Position numbers and translations under genes: made by a program. This document shows positions 1 through 12,689 of a stretch of 64,000 nucleotides of DNA, piece after piece. Location: positions 178,375,446 through 178,439,445 of the forward strand of contig JAHLJT010000631.1 in assembly GCA_031308135.1 (NCBI GenBank), in the 5' to 3' direction. Position 1 is the stretch's first letter. Every line of letters begins with the position of its first letter. The notes under the pieces were generated by a model, which searched no databases, was not told where the DNA came from, and was given only the letters and a program-made list of their open reading frames with translations. This stretch comes from Acheta domesticus (lineage: Eukaryota; Arthropoda; Insecta; Orthoptera; Gryllidae).

Positions 1-1000
1 ATATTCCTACTAGTAATACAGTTAATATAGCTCTTTTTGCAGATGATACTTTACTCTTTTATGCAAACCGAAATCTAAACTCAGCATGTCGTATAATTCA
101 ATGTCACCTAAAAAACATAGAAAATTGGTCTAAACTGTGGAAAATTAAAATCAACCCAAACAAATCAATTGCCAAAGTATTTACTCTAAGGTATCCTGTC
201 TTTCCTCGCCCTTTGACTTTGGATTCTTCTATCATTCCTTGGTCTCCTCTGAACTCATCTATTCGTTATCTCGGCGTTCTGATGGACACAAGACTAAATT
301 GGCACAGTCACATCTCGTCCAAAGTAATTGAAGCCAATAGAAGGTTAGCTATTTTACGTCCAATTCTTAACCGTAACTCTTCTCTAAAAATTCATTCCAC
401 TTTAAACCATTTACAAATCTATTCTTCGGCCAATATTAACCTACGCATGTCCTGTTTGGATTTCAGCTGCCCCAACCACATTAAACAAGTTACAGATCTT
501 CCAAAACAAAATTTTAAGAATTACAGTAAATGCCCCCTGGTTTGTCAGCAATAAGTCCCTCCACAACGATCTTGCAATAGAACCAATTACTTCATTTATT
601 ACAAAGCTGGCACATAATTTTTTCAATAATTTAAATCATGTACAAGGAGCAGTCACGTACGAAATAGGAACCGATCAGCCCCCACTTTCCCGCCTAAGAA
701 ACAGACTCCCATTCCATATTTTCCTTCAATACCTCTCTGATATTAGATAAGGTAGGAACATTTCTAGCAATTACCTGTCCCTCCCATCGTATTTTCTTTT
801 TAATCCTGTCATTGCTCTAACATAATTCCCTCGCAATAACCTTGGTTGAAGGTACAACAAATGAAATCACTATCAGGGAGGTAACAAACAGTTACCCCCT
901 TCACAATTTTCTGATGCAAAGTTGCTCGGCCAATCAACTGAAGAGCCTCACGGCTGAACGTTGTACTATCTTTAAATGTAAAATAAAATTAAAAAAAAAA
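1..1000 (+). mobile_element. 3' part of a Jockey-like non-LTR retrotransposon (LINE)
   Basis: This is the 3' portion of a LINE; its 5' part lies outside the window. It contains the reverse-transcriptase end of ORF2 (see the pseudogene entry), a stop at 748-750, about 230 bp of 3' untranslated sequence, and an A-rich tail at about 978-1000 that ends in ten A residues. A LINE copied by target-primed reverse transcription normally ends in such a tail, so 1000 is taken as the element's 3' end. The Jockey-like placement rests on the RT motifs and the C-terminal pattern, recognised by eye; a related clade such as CR1 is possible. Confidence 0.8.
3..750 (+). pseudogene. Jockey-like LINE ORF2, reverse transcriptase C-terminal part, frameshifted
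   Basis: ORF2 of such LINEs encodes an endonuclease/reverse transcriptase that copies the element's RNA at the target site. The frame starting at base 3 reads through the catalytic motif FADDT (bases 36-59 region), then the thumb-side signatures NPNKS and YLGVLMDTRLNW. The frame then moves by +1 somewhere between about 385 and 409. It continues as SILRPILTYACPVW and NAPWFV to the stop at 748-750. Both signature groups are standard for Jockey-type ORF2. The domain is cut on the left by the window edge and no endonuclease is visible. The frameshift means this copy cannot make an intact enzyme. No promoter was sought because the 5' end is missing. Confidence 0.82.
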
Positions 1001-2173
1001 TGCTATCTTTCTTTGATCCTATGAACAACTTATGTTAAATATTTAAATAAGGAGACATTAATTGAGTGAGATATACCTTTTCTTATATCTTTATTCACTT
1101 TCAGTACAATTGGCATTAATGGTGAGGATGTTACTTATTAAATATTTCATATCTGAGCAGCCAAAATTCGATCGAGTTTACTGCTTCCCTCTATAACTTT
1201 TTAAGTATTTTGCTCTTCGTCCTAACTATTTATGCGTATCAAATCAAATAATTATTAATATTAATATTTATGTGGATTGTAGAATATTATAGTCAAGTGG
1301 GTGGACGATCTTTCCTCGTTCAAGTACTCGAGGGTTAATCAAATTAAAAATGGACGAAGGGAAACAAGTATTATTACTACTGCTTGTTATATTATGGCCA
1401 TTACATCTTGACGATGGCTAATCTAAATGTAGACGATATTCTAAATTTTTGTTCCACTAATTTACAATAATATTTTTAATAATTACTGATTGATTCCGTT
1501 GCACTCCATAAGCATGTCCACCCATACCATAGTCGCTACTCAAAACGCTACCCGTCCGGCCGCGTGCATGAAGCGAAATTAATCAACTCCATACTCGTTC
1601 TCTCTTCCCTTTCCAGGTTCAAAACGTTATGTGCATTGTTTAAACCAGTTTTCTGATTGGTTCACAGTTCTCAGCGGATAGTTCTTCTTAAGAAAACATT
1701 TGCCGAATATGCTCGAGGTGGATCTACTAATGCTCCTCCTTCACCTCTACTCGTACATTTATCAGTTTTTTGCCTTAAAAGAACTATAAGCGAGGGCAGA
1801 ATGCAGATGTGAGCACGAGGAAGAGATGAATCAGATGAAAACATCTTACTAAAATATTTCGGCTCCGTTTTAAAAATAGCTGCTAATAAACGGAGATCGA
1901 TGTTAATTTTTAATCTATGATCTTATCATTGGCGACTTTAATTAAGTTTTATAGGTAACTGTACACTTTGATATTGTGCTAATGCAAAATAACTTTACAT
2001 TAAACTATTATATTATGCTTTCAGATCCAGGAGATATTAATCACAAAGTTGATGAAAGATGTGTTTAATATTAAACATTATTCGCCAAACAAATGCTTCG
2101 TGAATTTGATTCTATCTTCACTGGCAAGTATCATGAATTAATCATGTGAGACTTAACTCGACGCCATCTTGAT
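1001..2173. other. AT-rich non-coding interval
   Basis: I see no credible coding region, RNA gene or recognisable repeat here. The sequence is mostly AT-rich, with a slightly more GC-rich patch at about 1540-1760. Confidence 0.5.
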
Positions 2174-2275
<102 letters not shown>

Positions 2276-2399
2276 AGAATTTTGCTCCAGGAAATTATGA
2301 GGAAGAAAAATAATAAGGAAATTAATAAAGATTACAGATAACATGTTCTGGTGCACTTAACTTCATACAATATCGAAGGACTAAGCTGTATAACTTATT

Positions 2400-2705
2400 G
2401 ACTGCCATCTTTATCAGATGGCCGTCAAAACGCGTGACTGAGCGCTTCCTTTACTGCGCAATAAAATCTTAATGCTGAACAGCGCCATGAAATGAGCAAA
2501 TAATGTATCTGCGAGAGCAAACTCGAGATGAAAGCGGCGAAAGAGCGAGGCGCGTAAAACTACACGACGCGTCTCGGCGCCAACAAGAAGCCGAAGTTGC
2601 CGAACGAATGCCCCTGTAAACATGGCGGCAATCCCCTTAAACCCCCAACAGCAGCCGCCAAGACACAGGGCGCGGCTCCCAAGCGGCTCGTAAAATTGGC
2701 TGCGC
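2400..2705. other. GC/CpG-rich flank of a minisatellite
   Basis: The composition switches abruptly from AT-rich to GC-rich with many CpG dinucleotides. Short open frames occur on both strands but none has a recognisable domain. I treat it as a CpG-rich island leading into the adjoining minisatellite, not as a gene. Confidence 0.4.
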
Positions 2706-3110
2706 GTGAGGCGGCGGGGCGGTAGGATCGGGGCGGGGGAGAAAGCGCGGGAAGATCGGAGCGGAGAGGGAAAGATAGGAGCCGGCCGGGAAACATCAGA
2801 GTGGAGTGGGAAAGATCAGAGCAGTTCGGGGAAGATCGGAGCGGGGAAGATCGGAGCGGGGAAGATTGGAGCGGGGAAGATTGGAGCGGGGAAGATTGGA
2901 GCGGGGAGATGGGAGTGGGTAAGATGGGAGCGGGGAAGATGGGAGCGGGGAAGATGGGAGCGGGGAAGATGGGAGCGGGGAAGATGGGAGCGGGGAAGAT
3001 GGGAGCGGGGAAGATGGGAGCGGGGAAGATGGAGCGGGGAAGATGGGAGCGGGGAAGATGGGAGCGGGGAAGATGGGAGCGGGGAAGATGGGAGCGGGAC
3101 GGGAAAGATC
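2706..3110 (+). repeat. G-rich minisatellite, 15-bp unit
   Basis: The core (about 2827-3096) is a tandem array of GCGGGGAAGATGGGA with variants containing GATCGG or GATTGG. About 18 units are visible, getting less regular on each side. One unit near 3031 is 14 bp. Because 15 is a multiple of three, the array stays open in several frames on both strands and gives repetitive pseudo-proteins, which I do not call as genes. The + strand carries regularly spaced GGG/GGGG runs, so G-quadruplex formation is plausible. Confidence 0.95.
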
Positions 3111-3540
3111 GGAGCGGGTCTGGGACGATCGGAACGAGGCAGGGTGACCTTGCTATGGTGGCAAAGGGTTGGATGAGGAAGATCGGAGCGGGGTGGGTTG
3201 GATCGCGTTATGTCAGGAAGCGCGTGTGATGAGAAGTAGAGCAGGAAGTAAGATTGCGTGACGGGGTGGAGAGCGAAGGGAGATCCGGGATAATAACTAG
3301 AACCAGGGCAGGGCAAAGGAGGCCGGGAGTCAGAAGAAGCTGGGGAGACGGTGTAGTCGCACTGGGGTAGTAGAAGGGTGGCAAGGCGCGGGGAGGGATG
3401 GGGTGGATGGGGAAGAGTGTGAAGAGGAGGGGAGACGGAACATTGCCGGCATCACCCTCTTCCCATTAAGGCAACTGGATTACCCTCTCCCGGGCGGCGG
3501 ACTGGGGCCGCTTCTGCCGAGGCTGGAGCGCGGGAAATCA
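3111..3540. repeat. Decayed G-rich repeat flanking the minisatellite
   Basis: The sequence stays purine- and G-rich with scattered matches to the neighbouring 15-bp unit (GGGAC, GATCGGAGCG, GGGGAGA). It fades out by about 3540, where AT-rich sequence resumes. It looks like an older, mutated part of the same array. Confidence 0.55.
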
Positions 3541-4785
3541 TGTTGTTAGCTTTATGTCTGTCATGATGCGATCTTTGATGCCAATCAGGGCACTTTTTTA
3601 ATGCTCCTCTAATAAATATTGTGACATGAATATTAAATCTTTTTACAGCGAGAATATAATAGTAGTTTGATGTTTTGAATTTTGAGTATAAAATAGGAAG
3701 TTTGTAAACATTATCTCTACAATTAAAATATATTTCGGAAATTACAGATAACTCAAATTTTCATTTTTAATAGATTTTCTTAATAGTAGTAGTAATTAGT
3801 AAATAGTAATAGTAAATAGTAATTCTTTTCAAGTGTTAGCAACATTGTGTTGTATATTTTGTTTTTAAATGGGATGAAATTGGTAATAATTTTTTTTCAT
3901 TATCGGTACCGTAATATCATTTTACATTTTCACCTTCAGTGTCAGATATTTTAGTTACCCAGTTGTTTCATGGTGTCTAGCTTCCATAGCATGTACGAAC
4001 GTTTTGTGAGGAGCATCAATTTGTTTATTATAGTCTTGGCAGTTTGAGAACACCTTGGGAGCAGTATTGAACTGGGTGTGATACGCATGAAACTTCCCAA
4101 TATTTTCACAAACCGTTATTAATAATGATTCATACGTTATCATAAATCAGAAAGTATTGCTTACAATCTCAGAATTTATGAAAGGATGACTTTGTTTGTG
4201 GTTAGAAAACAAGCTGTAACATTTCTTTTCGTAGTAAATAATTTTGCTTAATGGAATATTATTGTAACTAAAAGAAAGATTTGCCGTTTCAGAATTGTTT
4301 CTATTTTCAGGTTTGATTATAAAAGTGACATATATTATAATTACTATCATGTCAGTGAAATAAAAACCAAAAATTGATGATGATAGAAGAGCAGTCAGGT
4401 TTCAAGTCTCAAGATAAGTACTGAACATTCTCAGAAAAAAGAAAACTGAAATAAAAAAATTAAAAAGAAAACAAACAGAAAAAAGAAAACAATCCTAAGA
4501 AATGCAGAAAATGAGAAAAATCTTCAAGTGAATTAAAGTGAAATAATAAAGAAGAGAAGAGTGTTTCGAAACGTGCGACCTAGCTTTAGTAGTCATAAGA
4601 TAGCCAAGAAGAAGAGGTTCACAGTTACCAAGGATTCAGAGGAAAGAAAATTTCAAAATGTAGCTTCAAATTTAGCTGTTTGTTCAGTTAATAAGTATCA
4701 TGCCGTTTGTTAAGTTAATGAATATCTTGTTGAATGGGGTGGCTCTTGTTGAATGGGAGTACTTGTTAAATGGGATATATTGCTC
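3541..4785. other. AT-rich non-coding interval
   Basis: No gene seen. It contains a TAGTAATAGTAAATAG-like simple stretch near 3785-3825 and an A-rich tract at about 4430-4560. Confidence 0.5.
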
Positions 4786-4789
4786 TGTG

Positions 4790-5150
4790 CTATATTTCCT
4801 CGGCACTAAAGCTACCCGCGAGTAAGGGCTCGCATTTTGTCCTCATGTATTGTCCCTCTCTGATCCAGAAGAGCCCACCCTCACTCAGCACTGCTCAGTC
4901 TCAGTCGCCGCCCATCCGCCCCCGCCTCTCCAGACGCCGTCGCTCCGGCCGCGCCGACGGCACAAAGCCCGCCTCGATTAGCGTCGTTACCGCCAAACCG
5001 CTCCGCAAAATTGCAAGCACGTGGCGCGCTGCGGACGAGCAGAAACCACTCAGATATACGTCATCAGCAACAGGGCTCGCCTCCAGGCTCTCTCTCCTGC
5101 CTCCGACGTTGCATGCGTGTAAGCGCACTCAGCAACCAACGGAAGAAGAG
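4790..5150. other. CpG-rich island, function unknown
   Basis: About 360 bp of GC-rich, CpG-dense DNA sits in an AT-rich setting. Frames of 70-130 codons are open on both strands, as expected of GC-rich DNA, and show no domain I recognise. It could be a CpG-rich first exon or promoter of an unseen transcript, or a repeat. Confidence 0.3.
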
Positions 5151-5746
5151 AAGGCAAAAGAAGATTGAGAGAATGTCAATGCTGCAGACATTGATATATG
5201 AATTGAATTTGAACTACACAGGAAAGGATCAGCAATTTAGAAAATAATTATAAAGGAAATGAAAGAAACAGCCGTAACGAGTTTTGTGAGTTTGGTTAGC
5301 AATATGGAAAACAATGTGGTGGTTTTCAGTTGGTGAAAGTTCACCCATAGTTCTCTGAGATCGAGAGAATGTAAGTTTGTTATAACAATATGGAAGTGCC
5401 TTAGAGATGGTAATGAGTAAAGTAAGAAGTCACAACGAATAAAATATCAGGACCCCAACATGACAAAATAATGGGAAAGGAAAAAGATAGATGTAAATTA
5501 AGAAATGTTTGAATAATTTCTAAGTTTAATATTCTCTTTCTACTCATTGATCTACCATCTTCGGTCATTTTTTGAGTTTGGACACTTCTGTAATTAGAAT
5601 AATTTGTAGGGGGACATGAACAATTCTTAAGACCACATTGTCTTTTACCAGAACTTATTCCCCTGCCAATGCATTTAAGTACATAGACAAATCTAACATT
5701 AGTTTGATACAAGTCATTATCATTCAACTTCTCTGAATTGTAATGA

Positions 5747-6090
5747 GATACAATATTTTTTGTTTTGGGACCGTGACAGTGACGTTTCTCCAGACGGCCA
5801 TGATTTCTGTGTGACGCAGAATTGTAAATAAAACTTAATTCGACCAACTTCCAGATTATGTAGATAAATAAAACAAACGACAAACTAAAGAGTGAAATTT
5901 AATTGTTATGAAGTGTATTTAGATACAATATTTTTTCTTTCGGGAGCGTGAGAGTGACGCTACTTCAGACGGCCATGATTTCTGAGTTACTCAGACTTGT
6001 AAATAAATATTAATTCAACCAACTTCCAGATTATGTAGATAAATAAAACAAACACCAAGAATAAAGAGCAAAATTAAATTGTTATTTTCA
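5747..6090. repeat. Tandem dimer with a 175-bp period
   Basis: Two units start with GATACAATATTTTTT at 5747 and 5922. They also share CAGACGGCCATGATTTCTG and a later CCAACTTCCAGATTATGTAG block, with scattered substitutions. An open frame on the - strand (5401-5883) crosses the first unit but shows no known domain and is probably fortuitous. Confidence 0.85.
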
Positions 6091-6244
6091 ATGACAAATC
6101 AAAAAATGTAAATTTTCGAAAATATAACATTATACTCCCCTTAAATGACTAATTAGTCGAAATTAGAGAATAATGCAAAAAATCATAAAAAATAATTGGT
6201 CAGTAAACTAACCTTCCATCCACCGGAGGGTGCAATTCTCCGTG

Positions 6245-6950
6245 TTTTTTACTTTCTCTCTACGGAATAGAGAGAAATTTATGTAATGCTGCCTGAAAGA
6301 AACTGCAAATATTCGGCAGAAAAATTCTTATTAGAGGGCTCTGGTAACGGAGAAGTGGATAAATCGAGTTGCTAAATTTAGAAAACAGTCTTAAAACACG
6401 TGGTGTAGCCAGAATCCATGTTTTGTGAGCCATTAATACCGAAAAATCAAATGATGGTAAACGTCTGTCCGTCCGCTTGTCCGTCCTGTTCGTGAACAAC
6501 GCTAGCGACTAAACCATTCAACCAAATGGGCCCTTGAATTTCAAACAGATTTTTTTAATTTTTGGGATTATTTACATGAAACCCCTGGGATATTTGCCAA
6601 ATTTGCAAAAAAAATGACTTCATCGTTTTTTATTAAATATTTTTGTATGATTTTATGAAGAACGTTTAAGTAAATGGTGCAGGTCTTATGTTCGTTGAAA
6701 ATCCTGTCTTTTTTGTTTTGAAAATTTCAAGAGTTCATAATTGTTTTGGAGTCTTCCTAGCAGTAAAATATTAAAGAGAGATTCTATCCCTTAATTAAAG
6801 CTGTTAAAGATAGATTTTAAAGTAGGGTGGTGTACAGTTTTCCGAAAATTTGAGCACTTTTTGCGTAATTATGCGTGAAAATACAGGAGAGAAAGTGCGT
6901 GTTTTTAACACCCCTAGTTGACCCTTGTGTTCATTCAAACGTTAATCACT
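6245..6950 (+). repeat. Repeat family R, copy 1 (5' part only)
   Basis: This copy begins after a T run with a hairpin (stem 6251-6262 and 6268-6279), followed by the TATGTAAT box. It then follows the same order as the other copies: an AAAGTGG-like block, ATCCATGTTTTGTG, a GTCCGTCC run, CGCTAGCG plus CTAAACC, and the later GTACAGTTTTC block. It loses similarity near 6950 and lacks the 3' end. No coding capacity is seen. Confidence 0.75.
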
Positions 6951-9480
6951 TGCAGTATTCCATGACTCAAAATTTACCGTACACGCAAAGCAAGAACATT
7001 TAGAAACGAGTTCACTAAGCAAAGCAGTTCCCAACCAATATATGGTACCTGGAAATAAACGAACGCTGCCTTTCTATTTTTAAAACGAACCAGTCTTTCT
7101 TATGAACATCAATTTCATCTTTCACAATGTATGCACATCAATTTTCACGTTCTCAATGAATACGACCACTCACCTTTGTGATGCCTCACTATAAAGTGGA
7201 CAGGAGATTCGTTCATAAAACGGCAGATGATTGAATGGCGGGTTGTGCCACACGAACGGGCATTGAAATTGGATCTGAATGAAATAAACTCAGTCGGTAG
7301 AGAGGCTAGGCTTTTGTGAACTCACCAATGCAACTGGAGTTTGTGTAACTTTGCTTTATACTATGGTACATGTGAAACGAACAATAATTGATTTTGTACT
7401 ACATTACTTTTGTCGATATAACGTTTTACATCTTCTGTTTGTTCTGATTTAATTAGACAGATATAACATGAAATATCGAACACAAGACATCAACACAGAA
7501 ATGCTTTGGATTCAATAGTTTTCAAACCAATATTTAAATAAAAATTTTCATGATTTCTTTAACCATTCACCCATATCCCCTGGCAGCCCTACTCCCATAA
7601 CCATACACTCACACTAAACATACACACTGGAAGTGAGATCTCAGAAGAAATAGTTTGATTTCTCGAAACGTTTGCTCTTCAATGGTTTTCTGTTCGCAAA
7701 TAAATATAGTATCTCAGTAGATTATCTAAATTCACAATGTTCCAATTCATTTTGTGTCTTTCTTAGTTGAATAAATGAACCAAAAATCTAGATTGAGATG
7801 TGCATTTTGTCCCTGAAAAAAGAAAGAAAATTAAAATAAAGAAAAATATCTTATTAAAAATATCATTGTGTGATGAGAACTAATCGCAATTGTTTAGTTT
7901 GTGATCATTAAAAATATTTAGACAAATACTGTATAGTTTTTCATACAAATTTCTCCTTTCTTTAAACAATATTGTATTCATTGCATAGAATAGTACATAA
8001 AATTATGTAAAATTATTTCAATATTTACAGATGCAGTGCTTTCGGAAAAATATGTTCAAACTAAACAGATGTAAATGTTTAGTCCAGGGCTGTTTACTTT
8101 TAGAAATAAATTGTCTTACCCGAATTTCTTAAAATTAAAATATACTGCTATGGTCCCACATCCCAGCGCAAAGTTTGTGAAACAAAATTTAATTTGTGTG
8201 TACAGTTTTCTTGCTTGATATTATTGTATATTAAACCCTCACCAGGCTTTGATTACGTTTTACGTAGGACTAACAATACTACATATTTAAAAGTTGTGAG
8301 GATGTAAACTGTTTCAAAATATGTGCGGCTTTGTTATAGAAAGTTAGGTCATATTCTATTAAAAATATTACTCTTTAAGTCAGCCCATGAACTTCTGAAA
8401 TCATGATAAATTAGCTGGTGCGTGAGGTTAACTGATATGTAGAGTCCAAGAAAAGGATTTTTCTGCAATTCGAAAATATCAATTTTCTCACGAGCTATTG
8501 AATTAATAATACTGAGGAAAGACGGGAGATGTTGTAAAATTAGAACGATGTATTATCAGTATAATAATAGTTCAGTCCCATAATAATCCAAATTATTCAA
8601 CTCAAATTTTCTGAGACCAAGTGTTACTCAAGCCTTCGCACTAAGGTAAATGTATACGGTAAGTTAACGAAAGTTGAGATAAAAATTAAATCTAAGTAAG
8701 GAATGTCATTTATTTTAATATTTACTGTAAATTGATATTGCTATTCTTATCTACATATTTATTACTCTCGTCTCAATATGAACTTTTAAAGCCGCTTTAA
8801 ACTGGTCACGTGCGTTTGTAGAAGACCGGTAATACCAGCAAAAGTGTATATGCCCGCGGCAAAGCAGTAGCCAATTCCCTCTCTCCCTTCGCCGCTGCCA
8901 GCCGAAATCACGGTAGCGAGAGAATCCGCCTCATAAATATTTAATTAAAGGAGACAGGAGGGGAACAGAGAGTGATTTTGGAGGCAAGTAAGAAGAAGTA
9001 AGACTTCTGTAAGAAATGACTGTAAGAAATGACGCCATATTGTGAATAGTTGAGCAGTGATACAGATTCATGTAATTTTTGACACGGTGGAAATTGAATC
9101 TTGGAAATAAATAGTATTTTATGTAATTCTGTGTACGACTAGAAATCTTGCCCTCAACAATTACAAACTTTAACAACAATAAACGAACTTTTCTTATTTG
9201 ACAGTAAACACTAAGGGAGAATGTTTACAAAACGCATCACCTCACACGGCATGGTTTTTAATTTTTCGTTAAATTGTCTTGAACAAGAAGATATATAGTT
9301 TACTACTGATTATTTTGCTTAATAGAACCACAGTAAAATTTTTTATTTAATTTAATCTTTCAGATTTGAAGGCATTGCAAATCGAACAAATGTTATCAAT
9401 TTTTATGTAAACATTAACGTATTTTATAACGTTACGAAGAATATTATGAATGCTGTGAAGTATACAACGCTATTAATATG
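6951..9480. other. AT-rich non-coding interval
   Basis: I see no supported gene or recognised repeat. A small CpG-rich patch lies at about 8805-8930. The frame at 8931-9179 (- strand) has no recognisable features. Confidence 0.45.
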
Positions 9481-9489
9481 TTACTATCG

Positions 9490-9750
9490 GGATGTATGTT
9501 TCCCGTCATCACGACAGGACGCTAATCGAAATACGCGTATCTACGGAGCTGTCTTTTCGGACGGACGGCTAATAGAGTTACGACACATTACGTGTGATCC
9601 GACGATTGCAGGTAGAAGCGCGTTTGAAGGGAGGGCGCCGGAAATAGCGTTCGGCACGCGATGCAGGCGCGCTGCACGGGTTGCAGCGGCAGGCGAGCGA
9701 TCGGAGGGCGGGAACACTCAGCGTCGCGCGGCCAGATTATCGTCCGACTA
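9490..9750. other. CpG-rich island
   Basis: About 260 bp of CpG-dense sequence (GCGCG, GGCGCC, CGCGCG motifs) interrupts AT-rich DNA. A + frame reads through it but has no recognisable domain. A promoter, exon or degenerate repeat are all possible. Confidence 0.3.
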
Positions 9751-12650
9751 AGTAACAAAACGACAACCGGTAAATAGGTACAGAATCGTAAAAATCACTC
9801 GGAACTGGTTTTAGCTGTGTTGAACGATACGTGACGTTTGATATCTGCGGTCCTTGTCAGATCATGACCGAACTAATGACACACATCTGTTTAACCACAA
9901 TCTCAATGGTTTTTGATATTGCTTTTGACAGGTCAAGGGGATGACAATTTTTTAAATACAGAATACAAAATCTGTAATAACGACGTTGTTTATAACCTCC
10001 TGAACCTGGAAAGAAGAATAAAATAAATCAATGAGACTTAACACATGCAAATTCACGACTTGTGAAGGCAGGAAACGTCCTGTAAAACTATGATATGCCC
10101 TAAAATAGTACTGCGCTATATTCACATGTCGAATGAAAAGGCTAGTGTAAATCATGAGATGGCACGTGCAGGTAAGTTCAAGGTTTTAGTACTTTTCTAC
10201 AGAAACAAATAGCTAAACTAGCCCACAGTTATGCAGCGCTCTTGTAAATTTTAGCAAGGTAACAACACATCAGCGAAAAAAAGTCGCTAACGGAAGCTAC
10301 TAGGTTCAAAAATGTTCTTACACGCACAGACTCGGAGACGATGAAAGCGTACGACAGGCAGAAAATTTAATCTCAGGCTAAATGGGCTTATATCTGCTGT
10401 CATTCGCTCGATCAAGCCCAAACCAACACATTTCAACATACGCTTAGTTGTAGGTTTGGTACCTAAAAATCATCTAATGTCGTTTTCACCCGCCATTTAG
10501 AATTTTACATAGTGTTTTATGTTTAAAATACTAACCAACACTCAAGTTCGTCTAGCCATTATTTTAAATGAAAAAATCAGTTTGAACTTACGTCACTTAA
10601 ATTAACTGGCATTAAACATTGAATCATTTACTCTAGTGCCAACTATATGTTTAAGTAGGGAGAATTTCAAAAAGAATCCTAATTAAAAATCAGAATCCGC
10701 GATAAAAAATAACTACAAGTCTTTAACATAGGCAAGTAAAAAATTCTCGGATAAATCTCGGCCAAAACTCCTCTAGTTAAATTAAAGACCTGAACGAGTG
10801 TGATAAGAAGAAGCACAACTAATTAGCAGATTCAGTAAACTTATTACATCAAATAGACGGGTGATCTGTGACCAAAATAACGTTAGATTTCCACCAAAAT
10901 TAATTTAATAATGTTTTCAAAAAAGAATGCAATTTGTTGGGAGAAAAATAAAGATATTCCTAAAGAAGAAACGCGGAATATACGATTCCAGGATTCGTGA
11001 ATCCATTTGGATATGACTCTCAAATGATATTGACGTGATTTCAGCACGATTAAAAATACTGATCCCAACATTAATTTTTCAATCAGAATTTGAGAATAAC
11101 ATTGTTACTGCTGTTGGTTACATGCACGGCGTTCATTTTTAACGTTTTCCTCTCATTCTACCATTTCGGTGACACGCCAAAATGCTATTATACAAATAAA
11201 GTTGATATAATTACTAATAAAACTGCATGTTCACGGGTGAGAGTTTTCGTAACACGTCAAATTAATCCGCAAACGAAATAAATGCATTTAGCGAGGGGGG
11301 CAGAGAGGTGGTCGGGGGCAAAGGGGAGACCTGTAGCAGACTTCAAAGCTGACCCAGCGCACAGTGGCTCGTGACACTCATGTCACTCAACAACATTACA
11401 TATGTGGCAATTTATCAGAACTAATATTTACATTTTCTATTTATTAATTATAAATAATCTGCGTTTCAATACCCGTTTAACATAATTTGTATACCGGACT
11501 CCCGATGTGAAATATATCTTTATTAAAAATATAGCAATTCATATAATTTCAATAAGTGAGTATAGTTTAACAATGAATTTTAATAATTTATTTATAATAA
11601 ACTGTCTCATAATAATAATCATAAACTGCCTAATTGTTAATCAATGAAGTGCTTGAGACTGTAAGAATATAATCTACACCTGTCACAAGAAATTTCTCTC
11701 TATTTGTAAATGCTAATTACTCTGTTTTGACCAACGTGTAACTAATTTTGTAATTACGCCAAGCCCTTCTTATATAGGTGTACAAAAGATATGTATTTAT
11801 CTCAGAATTATTGTTAAAAATTGTAAGTTTTCAATAAATTATTGTAAAAATATTTTAGTGTCTGTTTTAATAAAGTCAGAGAACTATTACAATTAAACGA
11901 GTTAACAGACCTATATATTTTTTAATAATTGTTAAAAACTTCTAGGCCATCTAGGAAAAGGACATTTACTTTTGTCAATAAATGTACAGTGGAATACCTT
12001 ATATAACAGAGTTATACATGTGGCATTTACCCCTGATTGTTATGTAAATGTTATGTAGAGATGTGCGGTAAGTGCAAGAAAAAACCTTGACTGAGCCAGA
12101 ACGTGGCCTACTGAGCCCCAGTTCATAATGTGTGATCTAACATTTCGGGGCATATACGATATAGTGGTAGATAATTCACTAATATAATGTTCCCTCTCTA
12201 CATGTTATTTGGAACAAATAATCATTCTCAACCCATCTGCACGTTCTAGAATTTTGTAACATTTATTCTGAGACCTTCTTTATAGTATTGAAATAAGACA
12301 CATTGTGACCAAATTCCAGATATGAACATTTATGAATAGCAGACTTACTGTGATTGTTGTTGCTTTTCTTGTAACTGCTTCAAACCACTCATATAAGTAA
12401 TTCTTTCTTTTTTGCATTTCGTTGCAGAAATTATTGTGAACAAAGTAATAAACGTTCATTAATTTAGTTTACTACAAGATTCAGTGTAACAGTATTCGAA
12501 TGTTAGTATTTACTACGACAATATTTATCCATTGAAGTACTTGCAGTTACTATGTAACTAACACAGTCAATGGATCTTCAGTTAATAGAAACCATCTAGT
12601 AGTAAGTACAGAAGAAGCCACTGAAGTGAAAAATATGTAAAAGAAAGAGA
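9751..12650. other. AT-rich non-coding interval
   Basis: No gene is supported. A short G-rich patch lies at 11290-11330. A polyadenylation-like AATAAA within a T/A-rich context occurs near 11833, but I could not connect it to any coding sequence. Confidence 0.45.
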
Positions 12651-12689
12651 AAATTAATTGAAATATCGCCGTTGTAAAACATGCGACCG

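Noticed and set aside
2706..3316. Long frames on both strands across the minisatellite (up to 166 codons)
   Set aside because: They are translations of a 15-bp tandem repeat that stays open in several frames at once; one 14-bp unit already shifts the frame, so coding constraint is absent.
5401..5883. 160-codon frame on the - strand
   Set aside because: It overlaps one unit of the 175-bp dimer, and the second unit does not preserve the frame. No domain is recognisable.
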